Shown here piece by piece: positions 11,713-22,486 of a stretch of 64,000 bases of DNA. Below the pieces are notes generated by a model. The model made no database searches, was not told the DNA's origin, and saw nothing but the letters and a program-made list of their open reading frames with translations. The DNA is from Chelydra serpentina (taxonomy: Eukaryota > Chordata > Testudines > Chelydridae). The stretch lies in NCBI GenBank assembly GCA_037349315.1, contig JBAIAC010000003.1, forward strand, positions 13,392,501-13,456,500, read 5' to 3'. Every line of letters starts with the position of its first letter. Position 1 is the stretch's first letter. A program made the position numbers and the translations under genes.

Positions 11713-12599
11713 GTTACTCTGGTGAACAGGACAGATAATACCATAGATACACTCTGTCTACTAATATAACACACTAGAGGAGCCCCGAGTCTGCTCTAAC
11801 TCAAAGCAGGAGCTTATCTGGCCCCAACACCCCTTACACTTTGGGGCTAGAAAGTGTTGCATGGCCATCTATGGTCCCCTTCCCATCTTCCAGTGCCACC
11901 TACGTGCAATGACTTATGAGGTACGCAGCCTGCATTACAGTGGGCACTCTTCATCCAGCTGCATAGGACAAAGGCAGAGGTAGTTTAAAAAGAAAAGCAG
12001 CATCTCTGCATCTCTGATGGCAGTGAGCATCACACTGTCTGCTGAAATGAGACCAAAATCCCAGGTATTAAGGTGGTGCGCGAAGCAGTTCCACAAGTGG
12101 AAAGAGCTTTTAGTGTGTCATTAATCACCGCTTTGCCCTAGCCGTTCTCAAGATGCCTTTCTCCCAGTGATCCCTGCAACTGCAGTTAAATTTGGTCGGT
12201 ATAGCAGCAAGTGCTGACCTGCTTCAAGCGAAGATCACATTTTGAGCCTTTTCGACCTTTTCTAGCACACTAAGCGAAGGACAGATTGGACTGTATTCTT
12301 TAAGGTGTGAAATCTCACTTTCCCTTCATTTTCAGTGTCGTCCTGACCTTCGGATCCTCTTTCAAGACTTAGACTGAATGCTGGATTCTTTGCTAAAGCC
12401 CATAAGAAGCACTTTCCGGTGTATGGAAACTTTGGTAGAATGAAATATCGGATCACTCGTAAGCACTTAATACAAAGTGAAAGGGTTGTACACTGGGCAT
12501 TGTCTTGGTGTCTGCTTGTTATGGTGCTCAGTAGTTTTGGTGCCTATAGATAGTAGAGCCTGACAACACGTGCTTGAGTTAAGCTTAGTACAGGCGAGT
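11713..12599. other. unassigned DNA
   Basis: No repeat or gene recognised. 12080-12300 is complex and moderately GC-balanced. Confidence 0.35.
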
Positions 12600-13500
12600 A
12601 TTGTGCAACATTTAAGAACATAGGAATTGCTAGATTACATTAGCCCGACTGCCCTTTCACTCCAGCATCCTGTCCCTGGCAGGTACCAGCACCAGATACT
12701 TCTGGGGAAGATGTAAAATCCCTGTGGCATGGGATAATATGTCCCCCTCCCATGTTATGTCTCATCCTACTTTCTAACAGTCATATTGGCTTAGGCTACA
12801 TCCACACTACTCGCCCGAATCGGCAGGTAGCGATCGATGTTCTGGGATCGATTTATCGCGTATCATCTAGAAGCAATTAATCGAACCCAGAACCGCTCCC
12901 CGTCGACTCCGGAACTCCAGCTCCTCGCGAGGAGTAAGCGGAGTCGACGGGGGAGCCTGCCTGCTGCCGTGTGGACCAGTGGTAAGTACCTTTTAAAATT
13001 GATCTAAGATATTCGACTTCAGCTACGTTATTCACGTAGCTGAAGTTGTGTATCTTAGATCGACACCCCCCCTCTAGTGTGGACCAGCCCTTAATCCCCG
13101 AAGCTCGAGGTTTAATATTACTAGCCAAATTGTTAGCACTCAATATGATAAATCTGGATATTCTTGATGTCCATAGAAATTTCCAGTCTTGTTAAGCTCT
13201 TGGCCTCAATGACTTCCTGTGGTAGTGAGTTCCACTGTCTAATTGTACACTGTGTGAAAGTATAGTACTTACTTCAATTCGTTTTGAATTTGTCACACTT
13301 AAATTGCATTGAATGACTAGTTTGTATGTTATGAGACAGGGTGAACAAATTCCTAATATGCCTTCCTTGGATCACTCACTGTTAGATACATGTAGATTGT
13401 CTCCTCTAATTCATCTCCCTCCTAAGTTAAACCTGTTCTTTTCTATCTCTATTCATAGTTTTGCCACACCTTAATTATTCTCCTCATACAAGAATGCATC
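12600..13500 (-). mobile_element. old CR1 LINE 3' region, split by a MITE
   Basis: On the minus strand this reads as a CR1 3' end. The terminal 'aagaacataggaattgctag' lies at about 12612, followed by the 3' UTR, then 13130-13500 corresponding to the end of ORF2 ('gacttcctgtggtagtgagt', 'ccactgtctaattgtacact'). Positions 12794-13090 are an inserted MITE. No frame is open. Confidence 0.75.
12794..13090. mobile_element. Three-hairpin MITE, copy 1
   Basis: 297 bp flanked by TTA on both sides (12791-12793 and 13091-13093). Terminal inverted repeats are GGCTACATCCACACTA and GGGCTGGTCCACACTA. The interior has three consecutive inverted repeats. The last is 'acttcagctacg' facing 'cgtagctgaagt' at about 13017-13047. 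A 3-bp TTA duplication fits a PIF/Harbinger-type MITE. Copy 2 is at 61009-61304. Confidence 0.85.
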
Positions 13501-14880
13501 TTTGTTAATGCACATCAGCTGCAAGTTATAACACATTTGCTAAGGCAGTCTTTAGGCATCTCAAGACCAGAGACTGCAGATCATGCTATAATGGTGGGGT
13601 GATTTTTAAAAAAAGCCAAATAGAATTTGGGCGGGATCTCTGTACTAAAATGACTGCAATGGGTTGGTTTGAGTGAGTAGCTGATGATGAAGTATGGAGA
13701 CTTTCATGTCTGAGCCATCACTATGAATTTTGTCAGCAGTGGCCAAAACGTAACATGCTACGTGCTGTGCTTTACATCGCCCAATGAAAATGAATGCACG
13801 TGCTTGTGAGGGTCACTGCCATTTGGAACTGAATCAGGCGTAACGTTCAAGAGGTGAAAGGTTAGTCTGCAAACCCAGGCTTCAACTTGGCTCCTCCTTC
13901 CTGTTTCTCTCTACTCCCTCCTTAGCTGAGTCGGGGGAGCTCGTCATTTTCAATACTTTGGCTGAGGACGGAATGGCTAAGCCAAGGAACAATGAAAACA
14001 GATGTAGTATTGGTGCTGTAACTAAAACTAATGTAAGAAATCAACTTGAGGAATGTTGGTGGCTTGCTGGCGGTACAGCTGTATTGTAGAGCAAGATGAA
14101 TTACTGACAACAGAAGAAACCTGAAGCAACGTGAGGAGTGATAGCCCCATGGAGAACAATAAGAGCTATTGGGTGGTGAGGACTTTTTGAAACATGGCCA
14201 ACTTGTTTTGTGCATAAAACAAGCTGATCTCTTCTAAAAATCTTCTCTCCTCCTGCCTGTGCTCTAGTGAATCAAGGGGCAGAGTGATGCCGATATTTGT
14301 GTGTGGGGACAATCTCACTAAGCCACAGTTACACACCTGTACAAACTTCTGAACAACTACTCATTTGAGATCAGTGCCATAGACCCAGTGGAAGAATCTG
14401 CCAAAAGTCTGAATTTGTTGCATGTCTTTTTCAAACCAATAGTCCTCACATTGCTTTTCAGATTTTCAAACATGTCTCCCCAGGGCTATGAAACAATACA
14501 TTTAAAATATACTAAACTACGAGGATAAGCAGATGAGTCAGAGAGAACAGCTTCAAACTGCCGATACAGAATGAAATGGTGCAAACAAGTTGAGACAACA
14601 TGAAAAGCTTGAGTGAAAGTAAAGCTTTTTAGCTTTGACTGAACTGTTTGAACAGGTCTGTTGGACCAATGTTTAAACAAACTCTGCTAAAGATCCATTG
14701 CATACAATCTGAATGTGTCTGCTGTGGTATTTTAAACTTGGAGCAAGTAAACATACACGAGACAAAAGTGTTAGAAGGAGCATGAATATTTTAGCTCTAA
14801 GCTCTGCAATTAAAAGTATTTTCATCTTAGAAGTATGCATTTCACAAAGTGACTCTGCTCTCTTCAACAAATAGCACTTT
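13501..14880. other. unassigned DNA
   Basis: No repeat family or gene recognised. A 97-codon minus frame at 13922-14215 has no domain signature. Confidence 0.35.
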
Positions 14881-15010
14881 GCACTTGAAGAGAACCTTCC
14901 AGTTGAGGGTCACAAAAACACCTTGCAAATTAAGTATCATCTTCATCTGGGAGATGGGAAGTTAAGTACCTTGCCCAAGGTCACACTGAATCTACAGCAA
15001 GTGACCTGCC
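14881..15010 (-). repeat. MIR-like SINE fragment
   Basis: Reverse-strand SINE core: plus-strand words 'catctgggagatgggaagtt' and 'ttgcccaaggtcacactg' are the reverse of the usual core. Truncated at the CR1 piece that follows. Confidence 0.6.
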
Positions 15011-15111
15011 ATCTCTTAGTTTTCTGACCTTTCTGCAGGTCTACAGGGAAAATACCTCATCTCTGGGAAATCCTTCTGTAACTCTAACTGGGGTATGTAA
15101 CCTATCATTTA

Positions 15112-15544
15112 AATAGGCATCTATACCAGATGACTAGAGGATAGCTAATGTGATGCCATTTTGTTTTTTTTAAAAAGGCTCCAGAGGTGATCCTGGCAAT
15201 TTTGTCCAGTAAACCTAAATGCAGTACTGGGCAAACAGGTTGAAATGATATAAACAGAATTATCAGACACATGGATGGGCATGATTTGTTGGGGATGAGA
15301 GTCAACATAGTTTTTGTAATGGGAAATCATGACTCACCAATTAACTAGAATCCTTTGAGGGGCTCAACAAGCGTGTGGACAAGGGGATCCCGTGGATATA
15401 GTGTACTTAGATTTTCAGAGAGCCTTTTACAAGGTCCCACATCAAAGGCCCTTAAGCAAAGTAAGCTGCCATGGGATAAGAGGGAAGGTCCTCTCATGGA
15501 TCAGTAACTGGTTAAAAGGTAGGAAACAAAGGGTAGGAATAAAT
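15112..15544 (+). mobile_element. CR1 LINE reverse-transcriptase fragment
   Basis: The plus strand matches CR1 ORF2 RT. 'gggatcccgtggatatagtg', then 'ttttcagagagccttttaca' and 'aaggtcccacatcaaaggcc', cover the segment around the first catalytic Asp. It corresponds to the minus-strand CR1 at about 51850-52140. Frames are broken. The fragment stops in mid-RT at 15544, exactly where truncated gypsy LTR sequence begins. It has no CR1 3' end, so the edge is a deletion or recombination joint. Confidence 0.8.
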
Positions 15545-15696
15545 GCAACTGAGTTAGATAATTAGGGGATAGGCCAGCCAGTTTTGGCTAGTTTGGTTAG
15601 CTCAGTGTGTGGCAATAAATGGCTGCTTTTAAGGTTTACAGCTCTCTGGGTATCAAGTGATTTCTTCCTAAAACTGCTTCCCCCAAGGATACAACA
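15545..15696 (+). repeat. 5' LTR, truncated
   Basis: Matches 19894-20045 over 152 bp without indels and about 11 substitutions, ending in ACAACA. The first 47 bp of the LTR, including the TG start, are missing. AATAAA is at 15614-15619. No primer-binding site of a recognisable tRNA type is seen just after 15696. Confidence 0.9.
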
Positions 15697-15849
15697 AAAT
15701 GACAATGAGGATGGGATTCCTGTGCTGCCCCAGCAACAGAAGGAAGTAGAAGTCAAGGTACAAAAACAAAAAACCCTTTTTGCTGTTGGAAGGGGATGAG
15801 AACTGGCTTGTTTGCACTGACTGTACAACCTGAAACTAAAACCATGGCT

Positions 15850-16500
15850 AGACTTACTGGGCCGCTGGAACCTTTTGAGGAGACTATAGAGCAATGACAC
15901 GTGTATATACTGAGTGTTTTGAGCTTTTTTTTTATTGCAAATGACATTACAGAAGAGAAACGACAAAGGGTCCTGTGGCACCTTATAGACTAACAGAGGT
16001 ATTGAAGCATAAGCTTTCGTGGGTCAATACCCACGTCTTCGAATGCAAGAAGAGAAGAAAGTGTCAATATTCTTAAGTGTTATAGGGGCTAAGACCTACT
16101 CCCTGCTTTGCAGCTTACTACACCCTGTTAAGCCTGAGACCAAATCTTACAGTGACAATGTGGAAATCTTGGGGTCCCATTTTTCTCTAAAACCACTGGT
16201 AATTGCTGAAAGGATACAGGTTCCACAAAAAAGACCAAAAAAAGATGACAGTTGTACAATTTGTAGCAACTTTAAAAAGACTTGCGGAACACTGTGAATT
16301 TAAGGAGATATTAAATTACGCCCTACGTGACAGGTTAGTGTGTGGCCTGCACATTGAAGCTATATGGAAGCGCCTATTGACAGAGGCTCAGCTTACCTTA
16401 CAGAAGGCTGTTGATATTGCAGTCTCCATGGAACTGGCTACAAAGGAGGCGCAATACATCGGTGCATCCCCTAGGGTGCATAGCATAAGGTGTCACAAGA
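15850..16500 (+). pseudogene. gypsy gag (matrix/capsid part), broken
   Basis: Fragments in more than one frame give a Gag-like order. A start region near 15845 gives 'LEPFEETIEQ', interrupted by a TGA. After the Penelope insertion come KVSIFLSVIGAKTYSLL and, from 16203, a frame with 'VVQFVATLKRLAEHCEF' and 'LRDRLVCGLH'. These are hallmarks of the capsid-like region of Mag-type gypsy elements. It would assemble the particle and bind RNA. Frameshifts at about 16200 and 16500 and the 88-bp insertion break it. Non-functional. Confidence 0.75.
15960..16047 (-). mobile_element. 88-bp Penelope-like tail inside gag
   Basis: The plus strand shows 'gggtcctgtggcaccttata', then 'aagctttcgtgggtcaatac', the reverse of the Penelope-type terminal sequence also seen at 54456-54590. 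A 9-bp duplication AGAAGAGAA (15951-15959 and 16048-16056) brackets it. Removing the insert restores the gag reading. This is a severely truncated but otherwise normal insertion. Confidence 0.85.
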
Positions 16501-16939
16501 ACCTTTCTGTAAAACTGTGGGGAGTCAGGAATGTTACCCCTGTGGTAAGCCGGGTCACCAGGCATCAGAATGCTGGTGTAAGGACCTGGTGTGTCGACAC
16601 TGCAGCAGAAAGGGACACATTGAGTGTGCCTGTAAACAAAAGGAAAAGAGGCCTGTGGTCTGGCCGACCGAAAAGGGAAACCTGCATACCCTAGAGCAGA
16701 CCCAGGACGACCAAGGAGACACCTCATCACAAGAAGAAGTGCCACTGCATGCTTTGTCTTTGGCAGTGGGCTCACATGAATACTGGGTAACCCCGTTGTT
16801 GGACGGCAAACCTGTATGCATGGAGCTGGTCTCTGAGACTGTGCATAAAGAAAAGCTACAGCATCTTCCGCTTAAGACAACAAAAAACTTTTCTGAAGAC
16901 GTATATGGGAGAAGCTGTGCCCATGTTGGGCACTATTGA
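16490..16939 (+). pseudogene. gypsy nucleocapsid and protease remnant
   Basis: This 149-residue frame carries two CCHC zinc knuckles: C15-C18-H23-C28 and C35-C38-H43-C48. They normally package RNA. The following segment (about residues 100-112, 'LLDGKPVCMELV') aligns with the start of a retropepsin. The expected Asp-Thr/Ser-Gly triad does not follow; the residues are VSET, so the protease is dead here. Starts in mid-gag after a frameshift and ends in TGA. It overlaps the next frame by 4 bp. Confidence 0.8.
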
Positions 16940-18117
16940 TCTTAAGGTGGAGCTCAATGTACAGGACTGCTAAACTGCCACTGTTTGTGGTGAGAGGTTA
17001 TTACCCAGCCTTAATAGGTAGGTCTTGGCTTAGGAAGATTCAGCTGAACTGGGCAGAAGTGCACCGAATGACTAAAGAAGAAACCGGTCTGACCACTATA
17101 CTAAGGAAACGCGCAGCTGTTTTTGAAGAGGATCTGGGAAGTATGAAGGGAATCACGGTGACATTGAACATTAAACCTGACAGTCAACCAAAATATCTGA
17201 AAGCCCGAACTGTGCCATATGCCATCAGGCTGAAAGTTGAGGTGGACCTGGAATGCCTGGTCACAAATGGACTCCTAATACCAGTTACCCATAGCCCATG
17301 GGCAACTCCTATTGTTCCAATGGTGAAGGAAGATGGCTCCCTCCAGATTTGCGGTCATTTTAAAGTCGATACTGTCACCTACCCTTTGGAATAATGTCTT
17401 CTCCCGTCCTGTTCCAGAGGGCTATGGACCAGATCTTGTGTGGCTTGCCAGGAGTCCAGTGCTATCTGGATGACATCCTGGTCACTGGAAGGAATGAGGA
17501 GGATCACCTAAAGAATTTAGAGGCTACCCTACAAAGACTGGAAGAGTATACCCTATGAGTCCACAAAGACAAGTGCAAATTCTTCCAGCCTTCTGTTGAA
17601 TATTTGGGACATATCATTGTTGCTATGGGTCTTTGTAAGGCCCCTGCAAAAGTTAAGGCTGTTGTGGAGGCTCCCTCTCCTCGAAATGTTAGCCAGCTTC
17701 GCTCGTTTCTAGGACTATTGAACTATTATGGAAAGTTCATCTCACAGTTAGCCACACTGCTAAAACCACTTCACGAATTCCTTGGGCAGAACAAGGCCTG
17801 GAAGTGGACTGAAGCCTGTGATGTTGCATTTAACAAAACTAAGGATGTATTGCTAAATTCTGAAGTTCTAACGCACTTTGATCCATCTTTACCCCTACAA
17901 TTGGCCTGCGATGCCTCCCCTTATGGAGTGGGAGCGGTTGTGTCACACATTATGCCTTCGGGAGAGGAGACCTATTGCTTTTGCTTCACACACTCTAAGC
18001 AAAGCAGAAACTAACTATGCCCAAATCAAACGTGAGGCATTGGGAATCGTTTTTGGAATTCAGAAGTTTCATCAGTACCTGTTCAGATGGAAGTTTACTC
18101 TTCTCACAGACCATTGA
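16940..18117 (+). pseudogene. gypsy reverse transcriptase and RNase H, deleted and frameshifted
   Basis: Frame 1 to 17394 carries the RT N-terminal part ('GLLIPVTHSPWATPIVPMVK', then 'EDGSLQICGHFK'). At about 17390 it jumps to another frame, resuming at 'SSPVLFQRAMDQ'. Roughly 55 residues, with the first catalytic Asp and the LPFG motif, are missing. The YLDD box is kept at 17463-17474. An in-frame TGA follows at about 17556. RNase H begins near 17904 ('ACDASPYGVGAV'), changes frame near 17985 and ends at 18117. These domains copy the RNA genome and remove the RNA strand. This copy cannot make an active enzyme. Confidence 0.85.
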
Positions 18118-18465
18118 CCTCTGACTTCAATTTTTGGACCCCACACAGGCATTCCCCCATTAGCTGCTAGTTGTATGCAATGTTGGGCATTGTTGCTTTC
18201 AGCGCACACATCTGTAATCAAATATCGGAAATCCACTCTGCACGGCAATGCAGATGGTTTCACAAGGTTACCTTTGCCAGTCAAACATCAAGTTATTGCT
18301 CGGAAGGAAATCTTTCTCTTTGAACAGGTAGAGAATACACCCATCACCGCTACTCAGGTAAAGAAGGCAACTCACGTTGACTCAGTATTGTCCCAAGTTT
18401 TGGACCTGGTGATGCATGAAACATCTCAATGAACTTCTCCGGTCTCACCCGACCTTGTTATCTAC

Positions 18466-19149
18466 ATGTTCAGGAGGACGGAGTTATCGATCCAATCTGG
18501 TTGTTTGTTGTGGAGGAGACGTGTCATTATCCTACCACCACTGAGATCACAGATGTTAGAACAGCTACATTCTGGTCACTGTGGAATAGTGCGCATGAAA
18601 GAAATTGCACAAAGCTATTTTTGGTGGTCTGGATTGGACAGTGCTATTGAAGAGAAGGCAAGAGCTTGTATGTCATGTCAGGGTGTCAGGAATGCACCCC
18701 AGTGGGCACCCCTACATCCATGGGACTGATCTGAAAACCCGTGGCAACGTATTCATGTTGACTTCGCTGGCCCCCTTGAAGGAAGCATGTTCTTGGTGGT
18801 GGTAGATGCCCATTCTAAATTACCAGAAGTCTCTATAATGCCGTCCACTACTGCAGAGAGTACTATCCAAAAACTATGGGGACTCTTTAGTCGTTTCGGT
18901 CTGCCAGAACAACTTGTGAGCGACAACGAACCGCAGTTCATCTCTCAGGAGTTTCAAAATTTTATGAAGGCAAATGGGATACACCACATCACTTCAGCAC
19001 CATATCATCCATCCACCAATGGGTTAGCTGAAAGATTTGTGCAGACAATGAAACAAGCTTTGAAATCGTCAAGGGGACAATTATCCATTCAAAAGCATCT
19101 GGACACCTTCCTACTTTCCTACAGAAACACACATCCCCGGCCTTTCTAA
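18466..19149 (+). pseudogene. gypsy integrase core, one in-frame stop
   Basis: One frame covers the HHCC zinc-binding region ('LHSGHCGIVRMKE', then 'CMSCQG') and the catalytic core. The three acidic sites are visible: Asp in 'HVDFAGP', Asp in 'SDNEPQF' and Glu in 'GLAERFV'. A TGA at 18727 separates the zinc region from the core. A new Met start at 18787 leaves a 120-residue core lacking the first Asp. Integrase inserts the cDNA into the host genome. The domain is the best preserved of this element, but interrupted. Confidence 0.85.
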
Positions 19150-19574
19150 TGATGGGACAACAGCTGTGCACTTGCTTTGATCTGCTGAAACCTTCTGAAC
19201 CCCGACAAATTGTGCAACATCAGCGGCAATATCAAGTCATCAGGGGTGTACCCAGAGCAAAAGACCAAACCTCTAGCCCAGGACAGACGGTTTTGGCTCA
19301 GAATTATACTTCTGGAGCTAAATGGGTTCCTGCCACTGTCATCACTCAAACAGGACCTGTTTCCTACACAGTCCGGACTGCAGAGGATCTCACCTGGCGG
19401 CGACATGTAGATCAGCTGCTGCCAGGTCAGACCAGTCCTCAGGACACATCGTCAGTTGAGTTGCCTGACTTCACCGCTTCCGGCGAGACACCAAATCAAG
19501 AGTCACCTGTTCCTGACTGTCCCCCTCCATTACTGATGGCGGCAGAGATTACCCCCTGGCCCAGAAGGAGCTGA
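19149..19574 (+). pseudogene. gypsy integrase C-terminal (GPY/F-like) region
   Basis: This 141-residue frame follows after a 1-bp shift from the integrase core. It has 'AKWVPATVITQTGPVSYTV', the GPY/F-type module of chromovirus and Mag-like integrases, then a Pro/Ser-rich tail ending at 19574. From 19575 to 19831 there is no coding signal. Confidence 0.75.
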
Positions 19575-19831
19575 TACCACCTCCTCACCCATTCATGCTA
19601 TACACCCTGAGCCCATTGTCAGGCCTGAGCCCAAGACACTTCTGGGTGCAACAACACCAGAAGTCCATCGTAATCCACCTAGAGACAGAAGCCTCCTCAA
19701 TGGGTGGATCTTTAGCTAGGGAGAACCCACGATTACAGGGCAAAATAATCCCCGGGCTTTAGCCGGGAACAGAGGCAGTCTACCTTCCTTCTCTAGTTTA
19801 GTGTTTGTTTTATTTAGGGGATGTTCTTATT

Positions 19832-19842
19832 AAAGGGGGAGG
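19832..19842 (+). promoter_or_regulatory. polypurine tract
   Basis: The run AAAGGGGGAGG lies 4 bp before the 3' LTR, the expected place for the plus-strand priming tract. Confidence 0.75.
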
Positions 19843-19846
19843 TATA

Positions 19847-20045
19847 TGTTGTGTATTTGGTTGCCATGGTAATAGAACCTTCTTGTTGCTATGGCAACTG
19901 AGTTAGATTATTAGGGGATAGCCCAGCCAGTTTTGGCTGGTTTGGTTAGTTAAATGTGTGGCAATAAATGGCTGCTTTTAAGGCTTACAGCTCTCTGTGT
20001 CTCTAGTGATTTCTTCCTAAAACTGCTGCCCCCAAGGATACAACA
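19847..20045 (+). repeat. 3' LTR
   Basis: 199 bp beginning TGTTGT and ending ACAACA, a perfect 6-bp terminal inverted repeat. AATAAA is at 19963-19968. No target duplication can be tested because the 5' end is missing. The DNA after 20045 does not continue the CR1 found to the left. Confidence 0.9.
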
Positions 20046-20427
20046 TTGCCCTCAGCCTGTGAGACAAGCAAAGGCCTGTCCCATGCCTCCCAGGTGTGTA
20101 ATCAAAGGGCTGCATGCACTGGTGATCTCTCAGCCAGCCAGGAAGCATCTCCTCAGCACAGCTGAGATGGCTGCTCTCCAGGCTGCCACATCTCTCTCGA
20201 TCCCCTATGTCCACTCCTTTCCCTTGTCGGAATGCACCACATCTTTCTCCCTCTATCTACCCCAGTGTCTATGTCAAAGCGAACGGGCTGCTAAGACAGT
20301 ATGTAATTACACACTGTATCTTAATGCTCATGCACCAGGGGGCAGATTAAGGCTGCCAAAGCCACCTTCATTCTGGCCTGTTCTAACATTGTAGTGTTCC
20401 ACACTGCAGCTGAGCATTCTTTTACTA
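20046..20427. other. unassigned DNA
   Basis: Moderately GC-rich with no recognised repeat or domain. A 146-codon frame running in from the LTR has no signature. Confidence 0.35.
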
Positions 20428-20665
20428 GGCATTGTTGCCTAATGGATAGAGCACTTTACTAGTGCTGAGGAGACTTGGGTCCTATTCCCAGCTCTGTCAT
20501 TGGTCTTCTGGCTGACTGAGGGTAAGGCACATCTTCCCCGTGCCTCAGTTTCCCCATCTATAACACAGTGAAAAGGATACTGACCTCCATTGTGAAACAA
20601 TGTGAGATCTACTGATGAAAATTGCTACATATGAGGCTATAGGGTATTATTTTAACATGGTTTTT
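20428..20665 (+). repeat. MIR-like tRNA-derived SINE
   Basis: The full order is visible: 'ttgcctaatggatagagcac', 'gagacttgggtcctattccc', 'cgtgcctcagtttccccatc', 'gtgagatctactgatgaaaa', and an AT-rich end with 'gggtattatttt'. It is the best copy of this family in the window. Confidence 0.85.
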
Positions 20666-21801
20666 TTGGATGTAATTTATTATTTGTATTGTGGTTTCCC
20701 CGAACAACTCCTAACAGGGAACACTGCCCTGTTGCACTAAGTGCTGTACACAAAGGAAAAACAAAGATGGTTCCAAATGTTTCCGCTTTCAGAAACCAAA
20801 ACCTGAAACTGTTCCATTTTTGTTTTTAATAAATTCTACAAAAACTGATGGTTTTGCAAAAACTTGTTTTGTCAAAGCCATTTTCTGTTGCGAAAACAGA
20901 GTGAATGCTTTTGACCACCTCTTAAAGTTGTTATCCACTGAACTGAAGATGGGCATCTTCTTACCCACCTCCATCCGTTTATACCTCATGGACTGCATTG
21001 TATTCTTTGCTCACAGATTCTCCTACACAGTTTCTATAGGCCTAATCCACTGCCTGTTGACTCCAGTGGTAAGAGTTGTATTGACCTCTGTTGGTATTGT
21101 ATCAAGCCCTCAGTGTCTGAAACAATTCACAGTAGGAGCTATGTAGTAAAAGGATATGTATTTCTACAAATGCTCCAATTTAGTAAAACATTTAAACACC
21201 TGGTTAAGTGCCAATGATTTCAATACAATTTAGGTACATGTGTAAGTGCTTTCCTAATCAGGACCTGAACTGTAGAATAAGAACTTGGAAACTGTGTAAC
21301 AACAAGGTTATAGGTTCACGCCTAATATTCTACAACCCAACTTATTCATCCATTTTGGGAAAAGAGAGCATGGTCAAAAAGAGAAAATGTTACAAAGTCT
21401 TGCCAGAAACAGAAAAGGAATCAAGAGAAGAAAGATGTTACAAAATAGAAGACAGATAATTCACAGTAAAAGAAGAATGATATAAACATAAAAAGATAAA
21501 GAATATAAAACATAAGGACAGAAAGCAAAGGATAAAGAAAGATAAACAAGAGATAAAAGGTAAATAAATAAAGACAGCAGAAAAGAGGCACATAAAAGAA
21601 AATAAAATAGATTTCAAAATATTTCATCCAGCCAAACCTAATATCGTGTAGAGAAGAAATTGCTGTGCATAAAAACACAGCTCTCACCCAAATATATGCA
21701 TAAATCATATAATTCTTTTGCAAGACCATCTGCAGAGAAATAAGGAAAACATCTGAATGGACAACATAATCATGCAAGTCTATATCAAAGTAATATTAAG
21801 G
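20666..21801. other. unassigned DNA with AT-rich repeat and purine tract
   Basis: 20770-20950 is a TTTTC/GAAAA-rich dispersed repeat of the kind seen at 31980 and 43995. 21360-21610 is an A/G-rich strand with almost no pyrimidine runs. The hydrophobic 118-codon minus frame opposite it is only its antisense. Confidence 0.45.
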
Positions 21802-21806
21802 ACCAG

Positions 21807-22481
21807 TGTGGTGGGGTGGCTACCCCGCTGCTGCCCTGAGGGCCTTGAAACAGCCCTGGGAGAGGCTGAGGCTGGGAGCTGGACTGATTGGCAAAGCAGT
21901 CACAGCAGTGGCCAGTTTAATCAGGGCCCAGCTGGCCCTTATAAGAGGCCCAGAGCAGACAGACTTTCTCTGAATGCAGAGAGGGAAGGACCTAGCTGCA
22001 GAAGGTACCTGGAGTGGAGTAGGGCTAGGGGAAGCCTAGAGGAGCTGGGGAGCTCTGGCCTGGGAAACCCTCAGGCTGCAGGGTCTAGTCTAAGACCATA
22101 CAGGGTACTGGGATTGCAGGGGGCAGCCCATGGGTAGGCAGAGGCAGCAGGTCCTGTCCCCCCTTGCCTGTGATGACTGGCTAATACAGACTGCAGTCTG
22201 CCCCAGTGAACGGGGGCTTGGATGATGACTGGCAGTAGCCCATAGGCTGAGGCAAGGTGAGGATAGTGGGTGGGGGTCCTCCTGGGAGGGGAGATCCAGA
22301 CTAAGGGGTAACGGCCAGGGGGGCAGCACCCCAGACAGAAGGGCACTGGGGTCTAGGAGGGACACAGGGGGACTAGCGGCAAGCAGGACACCGGTCTGAA
22401 GAGGGCGCTCTAGAGCTGGATGAGCTAATTCCTTGGATGACCAGCAGGAGGTGCTGCTGGGTGAGTTGCTGCCATCTTACA
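21807..22481 (+). mobile_element. solo LTR A
   Basis: 675 bp starting TGTGGTGGGG and ending CTTACA, bracketed by the 5-bp duplication ACCAG (21802-21806 and 22482-22486). A TATAAG box at 21950-21955 gives the plus orientation. No retroviral coding sequence remains, so this is the product of LTR-LTR recombination of a retroelement. The 132- and 126-codon frames inside are not genes. Confidence 0.85.
21950..21955 (+). promoter_or_regulatory. TATA box of solo LTR A
   Basis: TATAAG within 'cccttataagaggccc', about 145 bp from the LTR start, where a U3 promoter is expected. Confidence 0.55.
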
Positions 22482-22486
22482 ACCAG

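Larger units (their letters stand above)
15545..20045 (+). mobile_element. Ty3/Gypsy-type LTR retrotransposon, defective
   Basis: Two related LTR copies (15545-15696, truncated, and 19847-20045) bracket about 4.15 kb. The interior carries gag with two CCHC knuckles, a damaged protease region, RT, RNase H, then integrase with a GPY/F-type C-terminus. Integrase lies downstream of RNase H, the Ty3/Gypsy order. There is no envelope. By eye, 11 of 152 aligned LTR positions differ, so the insertion is not recent. The gag and integrase tail resemble the Mag-like branch found in reptiles and fish; the clade assignment is inference. Confidence 0.9.

Noticed and set aside
21421..21777. 118-codon minus frame rich in Phe, Leu and Tyr, resembling a membrane protein
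   Set aside because: It is the antisense of an A/G-rich low-complexity tract; the hydrophobicity comes from composition.
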